64,000 bases of DNA from JAAFHN01 sp031421855 (GCA_031421855.1 JANOPN010000198.1:1-64000); one strand, 5' to 3'; positions 41,273-50,222 are shown, counted from the first letter of the stretch. A program made the numbers and translations. The notes: generated by a model from the letters alone, not told the origin.

Positions 41273-42442
41273 TCAAACCTTCACAAACCAGCGTTTTTTC
41301 CACATCGCCCAAGCTATAAAGAAAAAGCACAGGTTAAATAAACAAGCGAATAGCAGGGACGTGTCGACTGGCGACAACCCGAGAGACTTCATCGGCACAA
41401 ACAAGGCCATCTTCAACGTCACGACGGCACCCCCGCCGCCATCCACTTTGATGAAGTTCAGCATCTTGGCGACCAAACTGGCCAATGCGAACAAAAACAG
41501 CGCGTTCATGCCGTAAATGGTCATCGGCTTGAGCCACTTCTGTGATGCCGTGCGAACCGATGCGCGCTGACAAGCATCCATGAGCCAATAAAACGCGCCA
41601 AACACCAACCAAGCCCACCCTGTCATGAACACGGCATACGACGGCGTCCACAGGCTTTTGTTGATGGGCATCAACACACTGCCCAGCACAGCGCCCAACC
41701 AAAGCGCGGCCAACCCAGCCAACAACAGCCAGACGGTTTTCTCGGCCGCGTCAACTTTGGCCAGCAACCAATGCCCGGTCAGTGCGCCAAAAAGCAAACT
41801 ACCAATGGCGGGTAGCGTGCTCCAAAGCCCCTCGGGATCCCAAGTTTTGACCTTGGCCCACAAATGCCCGCTCATGAGCATTCGGTCCAGGTGAGCGCCA
41901 AAATCACGGCCCGGTTCAAGTACCCCGGCCGCGACCACACCCGTGACATCAGGCACCGCAACCCAAAGCATCGCCGCGCTGTAAATCGCAAACAAAGCCA
42001 CGATTGCACCAAGTTGTGCGCGCCATTGGCACAAAACAACCAAAGGCGCAGCCAAGGCCGTGCAAATCGCAATGCGCTGCAACACACCGAGAATGCGCAC
42101 GGTGCTGAAATCAAACGCCGGAATCAAACTGAGGACAAACCCAATCGCAAAAATCGTTGCGGCGCGTCGCCACAGGGTCAGCAACAACGCCTGATTTGTG
42201 GCGCTTGACCGCTGCACATCGCCATGCTTGGCGTGCATGGCCAAAACCATGGACACACCGGAGATGAACAGAAAAAACGGAAAAATCCAGTCGGTGAACG
42301 TCCATCCATGCCACTCGGCATGCGCCAATTGCGGATACAACGCACCCCAGTCGCCGGGGTTGTTAACCAGCAACATCGACGCAATCGTGAACCCGCGAAA
42401 CGCGTCCAGCGACACCAAGCGCTTGTTGTCCGACGTGCTCAC
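41273..42442 (-). CDS. nagX: NagX-like membrane protein (DUF5009 / heparan-alpha-glucosaminide acetyltransferase family)
   Basis: An integral membrane protein of 389 aa with about ten segments. It starts with the family hallmark RLVSLDAFRGFTIASMLLVN and has HAEWHGWTFTDWIFPFFLFI, typical of NagX/HGSNAT-like proteins. NagX genes accompany GlcNAc utilisation genes in several proteobacteria; transport or transmembrane acetylation of amino sugars has been proposed. Start is GTG 42442, overlapping the permease stop (GTGA). It ends 2 bp before the glycosidase gene. Confidence 0.86.
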   Translation of the reverse strand: MSTSDNKRLVSLDAFRGFTIASMLLVNNPGDWGALYPQLAHAEWHGWTFTDWIFPFFLFISGVSMVLAMHAKHGDVQRSSATNQALLLTLWRRAATIFAIGFVLSLIPAFDFSTVRILGVLQRIAICTALAAPLVVLCQWRAQLGAIVALFAIYSAAMLWVAVPDVTGVVAAGVLEPGRDFGAHLDRMLMSGHLWAKVKTWDPEGLWSTLPAIGSLLFGALTGHWLLAKVDAAEKTVWLLLAGLAALWLGAVLGSVLMPINKSLWTPSYAVFMTGWAWLVFGAFYWLMDACQRASVRTASQKWLKPMTIYGMNALFLFALASLVAKMLNFIKVDGGGGAVVTLKMALFVPMKSLGLSPVDTSLLFACLFNLCFFFIAWAMWKKRWFVKV

Positions 42443-43725
42443 TTGCCCTCCTGCGCGCGCTGGCCAAAGGCAGGGTCGATCTTCAAAAACACGGTCACCA
42501 GCACCGACGGCAAGGTCGCGATACAAACCCAGATGAAGAAGTTCGGATATCCAATGGCTTGCTGAATGTAGCCACTTACCATGCCCGGCAACATCATGCC
42601 CATCGCCATGAAGCCTGTACACAGCGCGTAGTGCGCCGTTTTATGCGGCCCGTCAGCCACCATGATCATGAAGAGCAAATACGCCGCAAAGCCAAAGCCG
42701 TAGCCAAACTGTTCGACCATCAAGGCAGCCGATATGGCGACCATGCTGGTCGGTTGCGTGTAGGCGAGCACCACAAACAAAATGTTGGGCAAGTGCACCG
42801 CCAACAACATCGGCCAAATCCAGCGCTTTAAACCATGCTTTGAGATCGCCAAACCACCCAAAATGCCGCCGACCGTGAGCGAAGCCACACCCAGGGTGCC
42901 GTACACCAAGCCCACTTGCTGGGTACTCAAGTTCAAGCCGCCCTTATCCATTGGGTCAAGCAAAAAAGGGGCAACCAGTTTGAGCGCCTGCGCTTCACCC
43001 AAGCGAAACGTCAACAAGAACGCCAACACAATGAAGATATCTTTGCGCTTGAAAAACGACTTAAACGTCAACACAAACTCAGTCCAAACCGCTGTGCCCC
43101 GAGTTCGAACCGCTTGGTCGGTGCTGGGTCGCGGCAACACAAAGCGGTGATAAACGCTGAGCAGCACAAACAAGAGCGCCAGTACCCAGAAAACGATTGA
43201 CCAGGCCGTCCGCACGTCGCCTGTCCAGTCGCGCAAGCTGCCGGCGAGCCACACCAAAGCCCCTTGCCCAGCGATGTTGGCCAGTCGATAAAACGTGCTG
43301 CGCACCCCGACAAAAGCCGCTTGTTGATGCTGCTCCAGACTCAGCATGTAAAAGCCGTCGGCTGCGATGTCATGGGTCGCAGACGCAAACGCCATCAGCC
43401 ACAAAACGGCCAGCGACATTTGCACAAAATTCGATGTCGGCAAAGTCAAAGCAACTAAAGCCATGGCCGCTGCAACGACCGCTTGCAAGGTCACAATCCA
43501 AAATCGTTTGGTGCGAAACATGTCAACCAGCGGCGACCACAGCGGCTTGATGACCCACGGCAAATACAACCAGCTGGTGTAGGCGGCGATCTCGCCATTG
43601 CTCAGCCCCAAGTTTTTGAACATGATGACCGACAGCGTCATCACAACCACATACGGAATGCCTTGCCCGAAATAGAGCGTCGGAATCCACGCCCAAGGGT
43701 TTCGTTTTGCAATCGATTGACTCAT
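42439..43725 (-). CDS. AmpG-like MFS permease (muropeptide or amino-sugar importer)
   Basis: A 428-aa, 12-segment major facilitator protein. The N-terminal half LYFGQGIPYVVVMTLSVIM and PWVIKPLWSPLVDMF, followed by SATHDIAADGFY, matches the AmpG/SLC33-like pattern. AmpG imports GlcNAc-anhydroMurNAc and its peptides. NagP-type GlcNAc permeases are an alternative, but the sequence reads closer to AmpG. ATG overlaps the murQ stop (ATGA). It is the likely inner-membrane gate between the exported hydrolases and the cytosolic kinase/etherase/deacetylase. Confidence 0.85.
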   Translation of the reverse strand: MSQSIAKRNPWAWIPTLYFGQGIPYVVVMTLSVIMFKNLGLSNGEIAAYTSWLYLPWVIKPLWSPLVDMFRTKRFWIVTLQAVVAAAMALVALTLPTSNFVQMSLAVLWLMAFASATHDIAADGFYMLSLEQHQQAAFVGVRSTFYRLANIAGQGALVWLAGSLRDWTGDVRTAWSIVFWVLALLFVLLSVYHRFVLPRPSTDQAVRTRGTAVWTEFVLTFKSFFKRKDIFIVLAFLLTFRLGEAQALKLVAPFLLDPMDKGGLNLSTQQVGLVYGTLGVASLTVGGILGGLAISKHGLKRWIWPMLLAVHLPNILFVVLAYTQPTSMVAISAALMVEQFGYGFGFAAYLLFMIMVADGPHKTAHYALCTGFMAMGMMLPGMVSGYIQQAIGYPNFFIWVCIATLPSVLVTVFLKIDPAFGQRAQEGK

Positions 43726-44633
43726 GGGGCTTTTCCTTCAAGTGCTTTGCGCACATTGCCGTCCACGCCGTCAAGCAAGGATTTGGCTTGTTCGGCGCTC
43801 AGGGATTTCAAAATAGCAACGATGGCGACCTTGACCGACCCCGCGCAGGCTAGCAAGGTTGAGGCCGCAACGGACTCTTCGGCGTCGGTTGCCAACATCG
43901 TCAACCGAATGCTGCGGCGCACCAGCTTGGCATTGGTCGCCTTGAGGTCAACCATCAGGTTGCCGTGAACTTTGTTCAGGCGCACCATGATGCCGCTTGA
44001 AATCGCGTTAAGCGTGATTTTTTGCGAGGTTCCGGCTTTGAGGCGTGTGCTGCCCGAGATGACCTCGGGGCCCGTGTCGAGCACGATGCCAATGTCAGCC
44101 TGACGGGCCACCGGCGCGTCGGCGTTGTTGGCAATGCCGATGCTCAACGCGCCAGCTGATTTGGCTTTTGCCAATGCACCCAGCGCATACGGGGTCGTGC
44201 CAGAAGCTGCCAAGGCAATCACAACGTCGACGGTTTGCACATCGACCGCTTGCAAGTCAATTGCGCCTTGCTCAAAGTTGTCCTCGGCACCTTCAACGGC
44301 TTGGTAGATGGCTTGTTTGCCACCGGCCAGTAGGGCAATCGCGCGCTCGCGCGGCCACGAGAAAGTTGGATAGAGCTCAACGCTGTCCAGCAAACCCAGC
44401 CGACCCGACGTGCCTGCGCCGACGTAAATCAGTCTCCCACCTTCGCGCAGCCTGGCGGTTGCTGCGTTTACCGCACGGGCAATTTCCTTTGATGCCGCGC
44501 GCACGGCTTCAACGGCTTCGCGCTGATCGTCAATCAAGGCACCGACTAAGTCTTCGGTGGTGTAGCTGTCCAATTGGCTATGCTGAGGGTGCGCTTGCTC
44601 GGTTTGGAGGATGAGGGGAGCAGGGGTCGTCAT
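43722..44633 (-). CDS. murQ: N-acetylmuramic acid 6-phosphate etherase MurQ
   Basis: Cleaves the D-lactyl ether of MurNAc-6-phosphate to GlcNAc-6-phosphate. The 303-aa SIS-domain protein has the signature YVGAGTSGRLGLLD, followed by LLAGGKQAIYQAVEGAEDN and GPEVISGSTRLKAGTSQK, which are diagnostic for MurQ. A C-terminal UBA-like helical part is present. ATG 44633 (MTTPAPLI) is used; the frame is open 20 codons further into the upstream gene. It feeds NagA in the same operon. Confidence 0.95.
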   Translation of the reverse strand: MTTPAPLILQTEQAHPQHSQLDSYTTEDLVGALIDDQREAVEAVRAASKEIARAVNAATARLREGGRLIYVGAGTSGRLGLLDSVELYPTFSWPRERAIALLAGGKQAIYQAVEGAEDNFEQGAIDLQAVDVQTVDVVIALAASGTTPYALGALAKAKSAGALSIGIANNADAPVARQADIGIVLDTGPEVISGSTRLKAGTSQKITLNAISSGIMVRLNKVHGNLMVDLKATNAKLVRRSIRLTMLATDAEESVAASTLLACAGSVKVAIVAILKSLSAEQAKSLLDGVDGNVRKALEGKAP

Positions 44634-44652
44634 GTGTGGGTTTTGGTTCACC

Positions 44653-45687
44653 TCAATGGGTGCGAGTGACTTTTGACAAATGCGCCGGCTCATCGGGGTT
44701 CAGACCTCGCAAACGCGCCAACGCCTCGACCATGACATAAAACGACTGCATCGCGCAAATGCCATCAAGCAATGGGTGTCGGCTCTCAACAATCGTTAAG
44801 TCAGATGCAACGCCAGAGACGTTGCCTGACGCAGCAACCAACACCGCAGCACCACGCTCGCGCAAGGCCTTCGACACCGCGAGGGCATCCGCTTGTCCAG
44901 GGCCGCGCGGCGCGATGACCAACACGGCGAAACCGGGCTGCACCAAAGCCATTGGGCCGTGAACGACCTCGGCACTTGAGAAGGCCTCGGCATGAATGCC
45001 GCAGGTTTCCTTGAACTTGAGCGCCACCTCCATGGCAAGCGGCCAAGCGGACCCACGTCCCAAAACATAGAGCTGATGCACGCGCGCAAGCCTATCCAAA
45101 GCCTTCGACCAATTTTCGGTCAAGGCACGATTCATGGTCTGAGGTAAGGCCGACAACGCGTCGGCCAAATGGTCGTCTTGTTGCCACAAAGCCTGCAAAT
45201 GCAGGCCGGCCACCAGTTGCGCCAAATAGCTCTTGGTGGCCGCCACACTCGTCTCAGGACCGGCGTGCAGGTCAAGTGCCCATCGCGCACCCGTCGCCAA
45301 AGGCGATTTCAGGTCGTTGACCCAAGCCACAGTTGGTGACCCGGCGTTTGCGAAATGCGCCATCGCCGCAACCAAGTCTGGGCTTTGCCCCGATTGCGAG
45401 AACGCAAAGGCCCAGGTGTTTGGGCCGCCGCTGGGCGCTTGGAACAAGTTCACCAAGGAGCTTGGAATCGAGGTGATCACACGTTTGCTTGCCGCCATCG
45501 CGTTGTAGGCAAAAAAACTGGCCGCATGATCCGAGCTGCCGCGTGCCAAGGTGAGCATGGCTTCGCAAGCGTTGGCTCGCAGCTCGCCCGCAAGTTCGCT
45601 AACCGCAGCCGCGTTCGCAGCGAGTTGATGGGCAACGCGTGTTGGAGCCTCGCTCGCCTCCTTGAACATTTGCGTCGGGCTATTCAT
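44653..45687 (-). CDS. Glucosamine-6-phosphate deaminase, SIS type (NagB-II)
   Basis: A 344-aa double-SIS protein resembling the isomerase half of GlmS. LARGSSDHAASFFAYN and FAFSQSGQSPDLVAAM mark the first SIS domain; YVLGRGSAWPLAMEVALKFKE, HAEAFSSAEVVHGP the second. Such NagB-II proteins deaminate GlcN-6-phosphate to fructose-6-phosphate and ammonia in bacteria lacking classical NagB. Located between nagA and murQ, 9 bp after nagA, which supports this over a biosynthetic GlmS role (no glutaminase domain). Confidence 0.92.
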   Translation of the reverse strand: MNSPTQMFKEASEAPTRVAHQLAANAAAVSELAGELRANACEAMLTLARGSSDHAASFFAYNAMAASKRVITSIPSSLVNLFQAPSGGPNTWAFAFSQSGQSPDLVAAMAHFANAGSPTVAWVNDLKSPLATGARWALDLHAGPETSVAATKSYLAQLVAGLHLQALWQQDDHLADALSALPQTMNRALTENWSKALDRLARVHQLYVLGRGSAWPLAMEVALKFKETCGIHAEAFSSAEVVHGPMALVQPGFAVLVIAPRGPGQADALAVSKALRERGAAVLVAASGNVSGVASDLTIVESRHPLLDGICAMQSFYVMVEALARLRGLNPDEPAHLSKVTRTH

Positions 45688-45696
45688 CGATCTGTT

Positions 45697-46833
45697 TCAC
45701 TCAATTCCTTGGACATCAAGCCCAGCAGCGAGCACCCGTTGTAGCTGCAAATTCGCATCGAACACCACCACATCGGCCCAGGCGCCAACCGCGAGCACAC
45801 CTCGGTCGGTCAACCCCAAATAGTTGGCTGCACGGGTCGCCGTCAACGCGCTGGCCTGCGCATAACTCAAGCCCAGAACTTGCACCAAGTTGCGAAACGC
45901 TTGGTCCATCGTCAACGCCGAGCCCGCCAAGGTCCCATCAGCGAGCCGCACCGCGCCCAGACATTTATGTACTGAATGCGATCCCAATTGATAGCTTCCG
46001 TCTGGCATGCCAGTGGCCGCTGTGGCATCGGTCACGCAAAACGCGCCGGGAATGCAGCGCAAGGCCACACGAATCGCCCCCGGGTGAACGTGAATCGTGT
46101 CCACAATGACCTCAGCGTGGATCGCATGGGCCAAGGCCGCCCCCACCACACCCGGCTCGCGGTGATGCAAGCCCGACATGGCATTGAACACATGGGTGAT
46201 ACCCAGCGCACCGCGCTTCAAAGCCGCCGCCGCTTGCTCGTAGCTGGCATTGCTGTGACCGATTTGCACCTTAAAGCCCTGAGCGTTCAGGCCATCGATC
46301 AAGGCATCATGTCCAGGCAGTTCGGGGGCCAGCGTGATCACTCGAATCGGCGCAATGGCGTGCAAGCGCGCAATCTCAGCCACGTCGCCGCCTCGCGCAA
46401 AGTCGGGCTGCGCGCCCAACTTGCTTGGGTTGATGAATGGCCCCTCAAGATGAACGCCGAGGATCGTCGCCGCACCGCTTGAACTTGCATCAATCGCCGC
46501 GCGAACGCCCTTAAACGCAGCGACCAGCTCGGGCTCAGGCGCAGTCAAAGTCGTGGCCAGCATGGCAGTCGTGCCAAATTGGGCATGAGCGCGGGCGATG
46601 CGCAAGGCCGCATCGCCACCGTCCATGAAATCGCACCCTTTGCCGCCGTGGACATGGGTGTCAACAAAACCTGGTACGGCGAACGCGGCGCGAGACTCGA
46701 CCACCTCGGCCTCGCTCACTGGCGCGCCCTCGATGCGGTCGATGCGACCGCCGCGCCAACTCACTGTGGCATCAAAAAAACCAGTGGGCATCAGGGCATA
46801 ACCCCTGAAGTGGCCCTCGTTGCGACTCATCAT
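45697..46833 (-). CDS. nagA: N-acetylglucosamine-6-phosphate deacetylase NagA
   Basis: Amidohydrolase making GlcN-6-phosphate. The 378-aa product has the metal motif DTHVHGGKG near residue 58, HLEGPFINP with the metal Glu, GHSNASYEQA and HVFNAMSGLHHREPG with metal His residues, and catalytic Asp in VTDATAATGMPDG. First gene of the minus-strand salvage operon, divergent from the SpmA/B-like gene with a 108-bp shared promoter region (46834-46941). Two adjacent ATGs (46833, 46830) are possible starts. Confidence 0.96.
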   Translation of the reverse strand: MMSRNEGHFRGYALMPTGFFDATVSWRGGRIDRIEGAPVSEAEVVESRAAFAVPGFVDTHVHGGKGCDFMDGGDAALRIARAHAQFGTTAMLATTLTAPEPELVAAFKGVRAAIDASSSGAATILGVHLEGPFINPSKLGAQPDFARGGDVAEIARLHAIAPIRVITLAPELPGHDALIDGLNAQGFKVQIGHSNASYEQAAAALKRGALGITHVFNAMSGLHHREPGVVGAALAHAIHAEVIVDTIHVHPGAIRVALRCIPGAFCVTDATAATGMPDGSYQLGSHSVHKCLGAVRLADGTLAGSALTMDQAFRNLVQVLGLSYAQASALTATRAANYLGLTDRGVLAVGAWADVVVFDANLQLQRVLAAGLDVQGIE

Positions 46834-46941
46834 CCGGTAATCCTAACAAACGCATCCAAAATACCTCACAGTACATTTGCTGAGTCAAAGTCGATAGCAC
46901 AACGCATTAAGCACCATCAGCAGCGCTTATGTATCACCAGG

Positions 46942-48192
46942 ATGCCCCCACTCATGGCCCTTGCTTACCTCTGGATCAGTTTTTTCGTCGTCGGATTTGT
47001 TGCCGCTCTGGCCCAGTGGTTGTTCATGGGTGACGTCGATATTTTCAAAAAAATCGTCGATGGCACGTTTGATTCAGCCAAAGCTGCAGTGATGGACATC
47101 GCTTTGCCACTGGCGGGCGTGATGACGCTGTGGCTCGGCATCTTGAACGTGGGCGAAAAGGCGGGCGCTATTGACTATGTGGCGCGCGTCATCGGGCCGT
47201 TCTTTTCGCGGATCTTTCCAGAGGTGCCGAAAAACCACCCCGCTACCGGCTTGATGGTGATGAACTACTCAGCAAACTTCTTGGGTTTGGACAACGCGGC
47301 GACACCCATCGGCCTCAAAGCGATGGAAAGCTTGCAGTCGATCAACCCGCAAAAAGACACCGCCAGCAACGCGCAGCTGATGTTTTTGGTGCTTCAAACC
47401 GCGGGTCTCACGCTCATTCCCATCACCGTGATGGCTCAGCGAGCGGTACTCGGTGCCAAAGACCCATCCGACATCTTCATCCCCACCATGATTGCGACCT
47501 TTGTCGGCACCGTTGTCGCGTTTTTCGCAGTCGCGCTCAAGCAGCGCATCAACGTATTTGACCGCGTCATCATGGGCTGGATTGGCGGTATCAGCGCCTT
47601 CATGCTCGCCATCGTTTGGTACTTCACCCAGGTGCTAAGCCGAGCCGAAATTCAAGTCGTGTCCAAAGTGGCCAGCAACTTGGTGCTGCTGAGCATCATC
47701 GTGATCTTCTTGCTGCTCGCCGCCCGCAAAAAAGTCAACGCGTACGAGGCCTTCATTGAAGGCGCAAAAGGGGGTATCCAAACCTCGTTGGTCATCATTC
47801 CGTACTTGGTGGGCATGCTGGTTGCGATTTCGGTGCTGCGCAATTCAGGCGTGTTGGGCTGGGTCGTCAACGCGTTTGCTTGGGGGTTCGCGCAAATGGG
47901 TTTCAACACCGATTTCACCCCGGCCTTGCCCACGGCCATCATGAAATCCGTCAGCGGCAGCGGTGCCCGCGCCATGATGATCGAAGCCATGAAGACCTAC
48001 GGCGTTGACTCATTCGTGGGCCGCCTGGTGAGCATCATGCAAGGCTCGTCAGACACCACCTTCTACATCGTCGCCCTGTATTTCGGCTCAGTCGGTATCG
48101 TCAAGACCCGTTACGCGATCACCTACGGCCTATTGGCCGATGTCGCAGGCGTGATTGCGGCGATTTGGGTGGCGTATTTGTTCTTTCATTGA
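46942..48192 (+). CDS. Fused SpmA/SpmB-like nucleoside-recognition (Gate) membrane protein
   Basis: A 416-aa polytopic membrane protein. The first half (FDSAKAAVMDIALPLAGVM, NYSANFLGLDNAATPIGL) matches SpmA; the second half (FIEGAKGGIQTSL, SVSGSGARAMMIEAMKTYG, QGSSDTTFYIVALYFGSVG) matches SpmB, both Gate-domain proteins. In Bacillus, spmA and spmB are in an operon with dacB and influence spore cortex; in non-sporulating bacteria the fused form has no known substrate. ATG 46942 or 46954 may be the start. Divergent from nagA, so a link to cell-wall turnover or transport is suggested. Confidence 0.85.
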   Translation: MPPLMALAYLWISFFVVGFVAALAQWLFMGDVDIFKKIVDGTFDSAKAAVMDIALPLAGVMTLWLGILNVGEKAGAIDYVARVIGPFFSRIFPEVPKNHPATGLMVMNYSANFLGLDNAATPIGLKAMESLQSINPQKDTASNAQLMFLVLQTAGLTLIPITVMAQRAVLGAKDPSDIFIPTMIATFVGTVVAFFAVALKQRINVFDRVIMGWIGGISAFMLAIVWYFTQVLSRAEIQVVSKVASNLVLLSIIVIFLLLAARKKVNAYEAFIEGAKGGIQTSLVIIPYLVGMLVAISVLRNSGVLGWVVNAFAWGFAQMGFNTDFTPALPTAIMKSVSGSGARAMMIEAMKTYGVDSFVGRLVSIMQGSSDTTFYIVALYFGSVGIVKTRYAITYGLLADVAGVIAAIWVAYLFFH

Positions 48193-48213
48193 TGCGATTT
48201 CAGGCGATTCGCG

Positions 48214-49236
48214 TCACAAGCTGACCCGGTTCTCGGTCAGGTAGAACCACTCATTTCCCGGCAATGCGTTGGCATCAGGGAACAAAATTCGGCCGCTGAT
48301 TGGGGAGCGCACTTCGGTGCCGTCTGCCCGGGTGCCAATCAAGTCACCCACGCTCAAACTGTCAAAACTGCCCCACGTGCGGACGAAGGTGTCGCCAGCG
48401 TCTAGCCGGTCAATGACGTCGATCATGCTGAGGTACTCGTAGCTTGCTACCGGCACGGGCGGCTGGGCGTCGCTGATGCCCAAATGTGCCAATGTGTTGC
48501 AAATGGCTTGGTACGCCACCTCGGGCGATTGCGGGTCGGCGTGCGAGCCGCACTCCAGCGTGATGGCGTAGCCGCCCATCGCTCGCATGTATTCGGTGGT
48601 GCCCACGCCGTAGCGCGAGTCGGTGTTCAGGGCTGCGCTTTTGCTGTCTTTGCCGCCGACACCGCCTTGGGCCATGCGTTGCGCTCTGCGCATCGTTCCT
48701 TGGGCATAAGTGTTGAGCCAACCATCCACAAAGCGGCCTACGCCCAACCGCAGCGCCATGGCACGCTCCGCTTTTTCGTGTGTAAACGACTGCAACACCC
48801 CGTTGTTGTCTCGTGGACCAATCATGGCAAACGCGGGGTTTTGCGCATGGGTTGAGTGGCAATCCAACAGCACATCGTGGGCAGCAAGCTGGGGGCACAA
48901 CCAGTTGGCGATGCCATCTTCAAAGTCTTGCGCTTGATCCGTTGGGAACAGGTTGCGGTTGAGGTTGCGGTCACCCACACGCACCCCGCGCGCATACGCC
49001 AAAGGGTTCGTTACTGGAACCAAGGTCAACATCCCGGCGCGAATGCGAATGGCTCCGCGCTCAATGTCAGCCATGACGCGGCGAATCGCGATGGGGCCAC
49101 AGACCTCGTTGCCGTGCACCGCGCCCGTGACGATCAAACTAAGCCCCGGGCGCTGCCCGTGAAACTGGTGCGACGCGAAATGCAACGCAGCGGCATCGAT
49201 CGGCAAGCCTGCCGGCGTGGTGTATGGAGTGGTCAT
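48214..49236 (-). CDS. Succinylglutamate desuccinylase/aspartoacylase-family (M14-like) zinc hydrolase
   Basis: A 340-aa protein of the AstE/AspA group. Zinc ligands are in GAVHGNEVCGP (His, Glu) and LLDCHST (His); ITLECGSHADP supplies the probable catalytic Glu. The C-terminal ~90 residues form a small beta domain (VRSPISGRILFP). The group hydrolyses N-acyl amino acids or related amides; the substrate here is unknown. Being convergent with the SpmA/B-like gene beside a cell-wall salvage locus, action on a peptide amide is conceivable but unproven. ATG 49236 chosen over an in-frame TTG. Confidence 0.84.
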   Translation of the reverse strand: MTTPYTTPAGLPIDAAALHFASHQFHGQRPGLSLIVTGAVHGNEVCGPIAIRRVMADIERGAIRIRAGMLTLVPVTNPLAYARGVRVGDRNLNRNLFPTDQAQDFEDGIANWLCPQLAAHDVLLDCHSTHAQNPAFAMIGPRDNNGVLQSFTHEKAERAMALRLGVGRFVDGWLNTYAQGTMRRAQRMAQGGVGGKDSKSAALNTDSRYGVGTTEYMRAMGGYAITLECGSHADPQSPEVAYQAICNTLAHLGISDAQPPVPVASYEYLSMIDVIDRLDAGDTFVRTWGSFDSLSVGDLIGTRADGTEVRSPISGRILFPDANALPGNEWFYLTENRVSL

Positions 49237-49282
49237 GACCAATTTGGGCGCGCTTGCACCCGTTGAAGATGTTCAAAAATAG

Positions 49283-49322
49283 TAGCAACGAACTCAATAG
49301 ATTTCGAGACCAATGGCCAAAA
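49283..49322 (+). repeat. Dispersed intergenic repeat, copy 10
   Basis: TAGCAACGAACTCAATAGAT then TTCGAGACCAATGGCC. Sits between two minus-strand genes, opposite in orientation. Confidence 0.86.
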
Positions 49323-49340
49323 ATCCATCAAAAACACGCT

Positions 49341-49592
49341 TCAATGCTCGTGACGCATACCGCAGTGCTTGCCGATGGCCAGCCCTTTGCAGGCGGTTTG
49401 CAACTCAGCCTGACACACATCGTGTTTTTTGCCGCTTTCAAGGCACTTGGCTGCGGCTTCGTGCGCAGCAGCCATGGCGCGGTGGCGGGCGATATCGGCT
49501 TTGGTTTCTTTGTCGCCGTGCGGTGCGGCCCCGGCGGCCAATGCAAGCAGGGCCAAGCTGGTGGCGATGATGAGGGTGCGGGAGAAATTCAT
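49341..49592 (-). CDS. Small exported four-cysteine, His-rich protein
   Basis: An 83-aa product with a Sec signal peptide ending near AAGAAP, then a helical, His-containing mature part with four cysteines spaced C-x9-C-x7-C-x8-C and a C-terminal MRHEH. I do not recognise the family. The cysteines probably form two disulfides in the periplasm, and His residues could bind metal. It is a single small gene 32 bp downstream of the DUF2799-like gene, in the same direction. Confidence 0.68.
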   Translation of the reverse strand: MNFSRTLIIATSLALLALAAGAAPHGDKETKADIARHRAMAAAHEAAAKCLESGKKHDVCQAELQTACKGLAIGKHCGMRHEH

Positions 49593-49624
49593 ATTTGTTC
49601 AGTGAGTTGATGGTTAGGCTTGGT

Positions 49625-50191
49625 TCAGCGCCCCAAGCCCCAGCCTTGTTGTGCTGCGGTGGCTTCAAGGCTGGAGATGCGCGCAGCTGCATTGTCGCGC
49701 GCAAGTTGGGCTGTTGCGGCATCGCGGCGCGCACCTGCACGGTCAGCGGTCGGCTTTTTATCGTCGCTGGCGATCGCTTGGGCTTTGCGCACGGCGTTTT
49801 CGGCACGGCTCAAATCATCGTCCGCAGTTTTGAGCACGCGGCCCATGTCATGGGCTCGCAAAAAATCGAAATCAAGCGGCGGCGTGCAAATGTTTTGGTG
49901 ATTTGCGCCCTCACGGCCCAATTTGAGCGCGTTGCGCGGCGCGCAGTAGGCGGCAAACCCGCCGCCCCAAGCCTGCTCGAAGGCCGCCTGGTTGACGGCA
50001 AAACCGGCGACCGCACATTCGCGCGACGCCCGACTCCAGCTGCTGGCCAGTGGCTCGCCGCGCGCAACCGCTCGCGCGCCCGAACGAGCCCAGTCCGTGT
50101 TGGCGCATTCAGCGGCCGTTTTGGGTGCACTTTCGCAACCCGCCACGAAAACAGTGGCGGCCGCCAACGCGCAAAAACTCAATCGATTCAT
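49625..50191 (-). CDS. DUF2799-like lipoprotein
   Basis: A 188-aa lipoprotein with lipobox VAGC (Cys19). The mature part has the DUF2799 pattern: ECANTDWARSGARAVARGE, then SRASREC, FAAYCAPRNALKLGREG and NICTP, with conserved Cys residues, followed by a charged C-terminal coiled coil (about 125-180). Function unknown. ATG 50191 was chosen to start the signal peptide. It is divergent from the TetR gene, sharing a 75-bp region that holds a palindromic operator, so it may also be under TetR control. Confidence 0.72.
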   Translation of the reverse strand: MNRLSFCALAAATVFVAGCESAPKTAAECANTDWARSGARAVARGEPLASSWSRASRECAVAGFAVNQAAFEQAWGGGFAAYCAPRNALKLGREGANHQNICTPPLDFDFLRAHDMGRVLKTADDDLSRAENAVRKAQAIASDDKKPTADRAGARRDAATAQLARDNAAARISSLEATAAQQGWGLGR

Positions 50192-50222
50192 TGCCCAAAC
50201 CCTTAAAAATCTATTTTCACCA

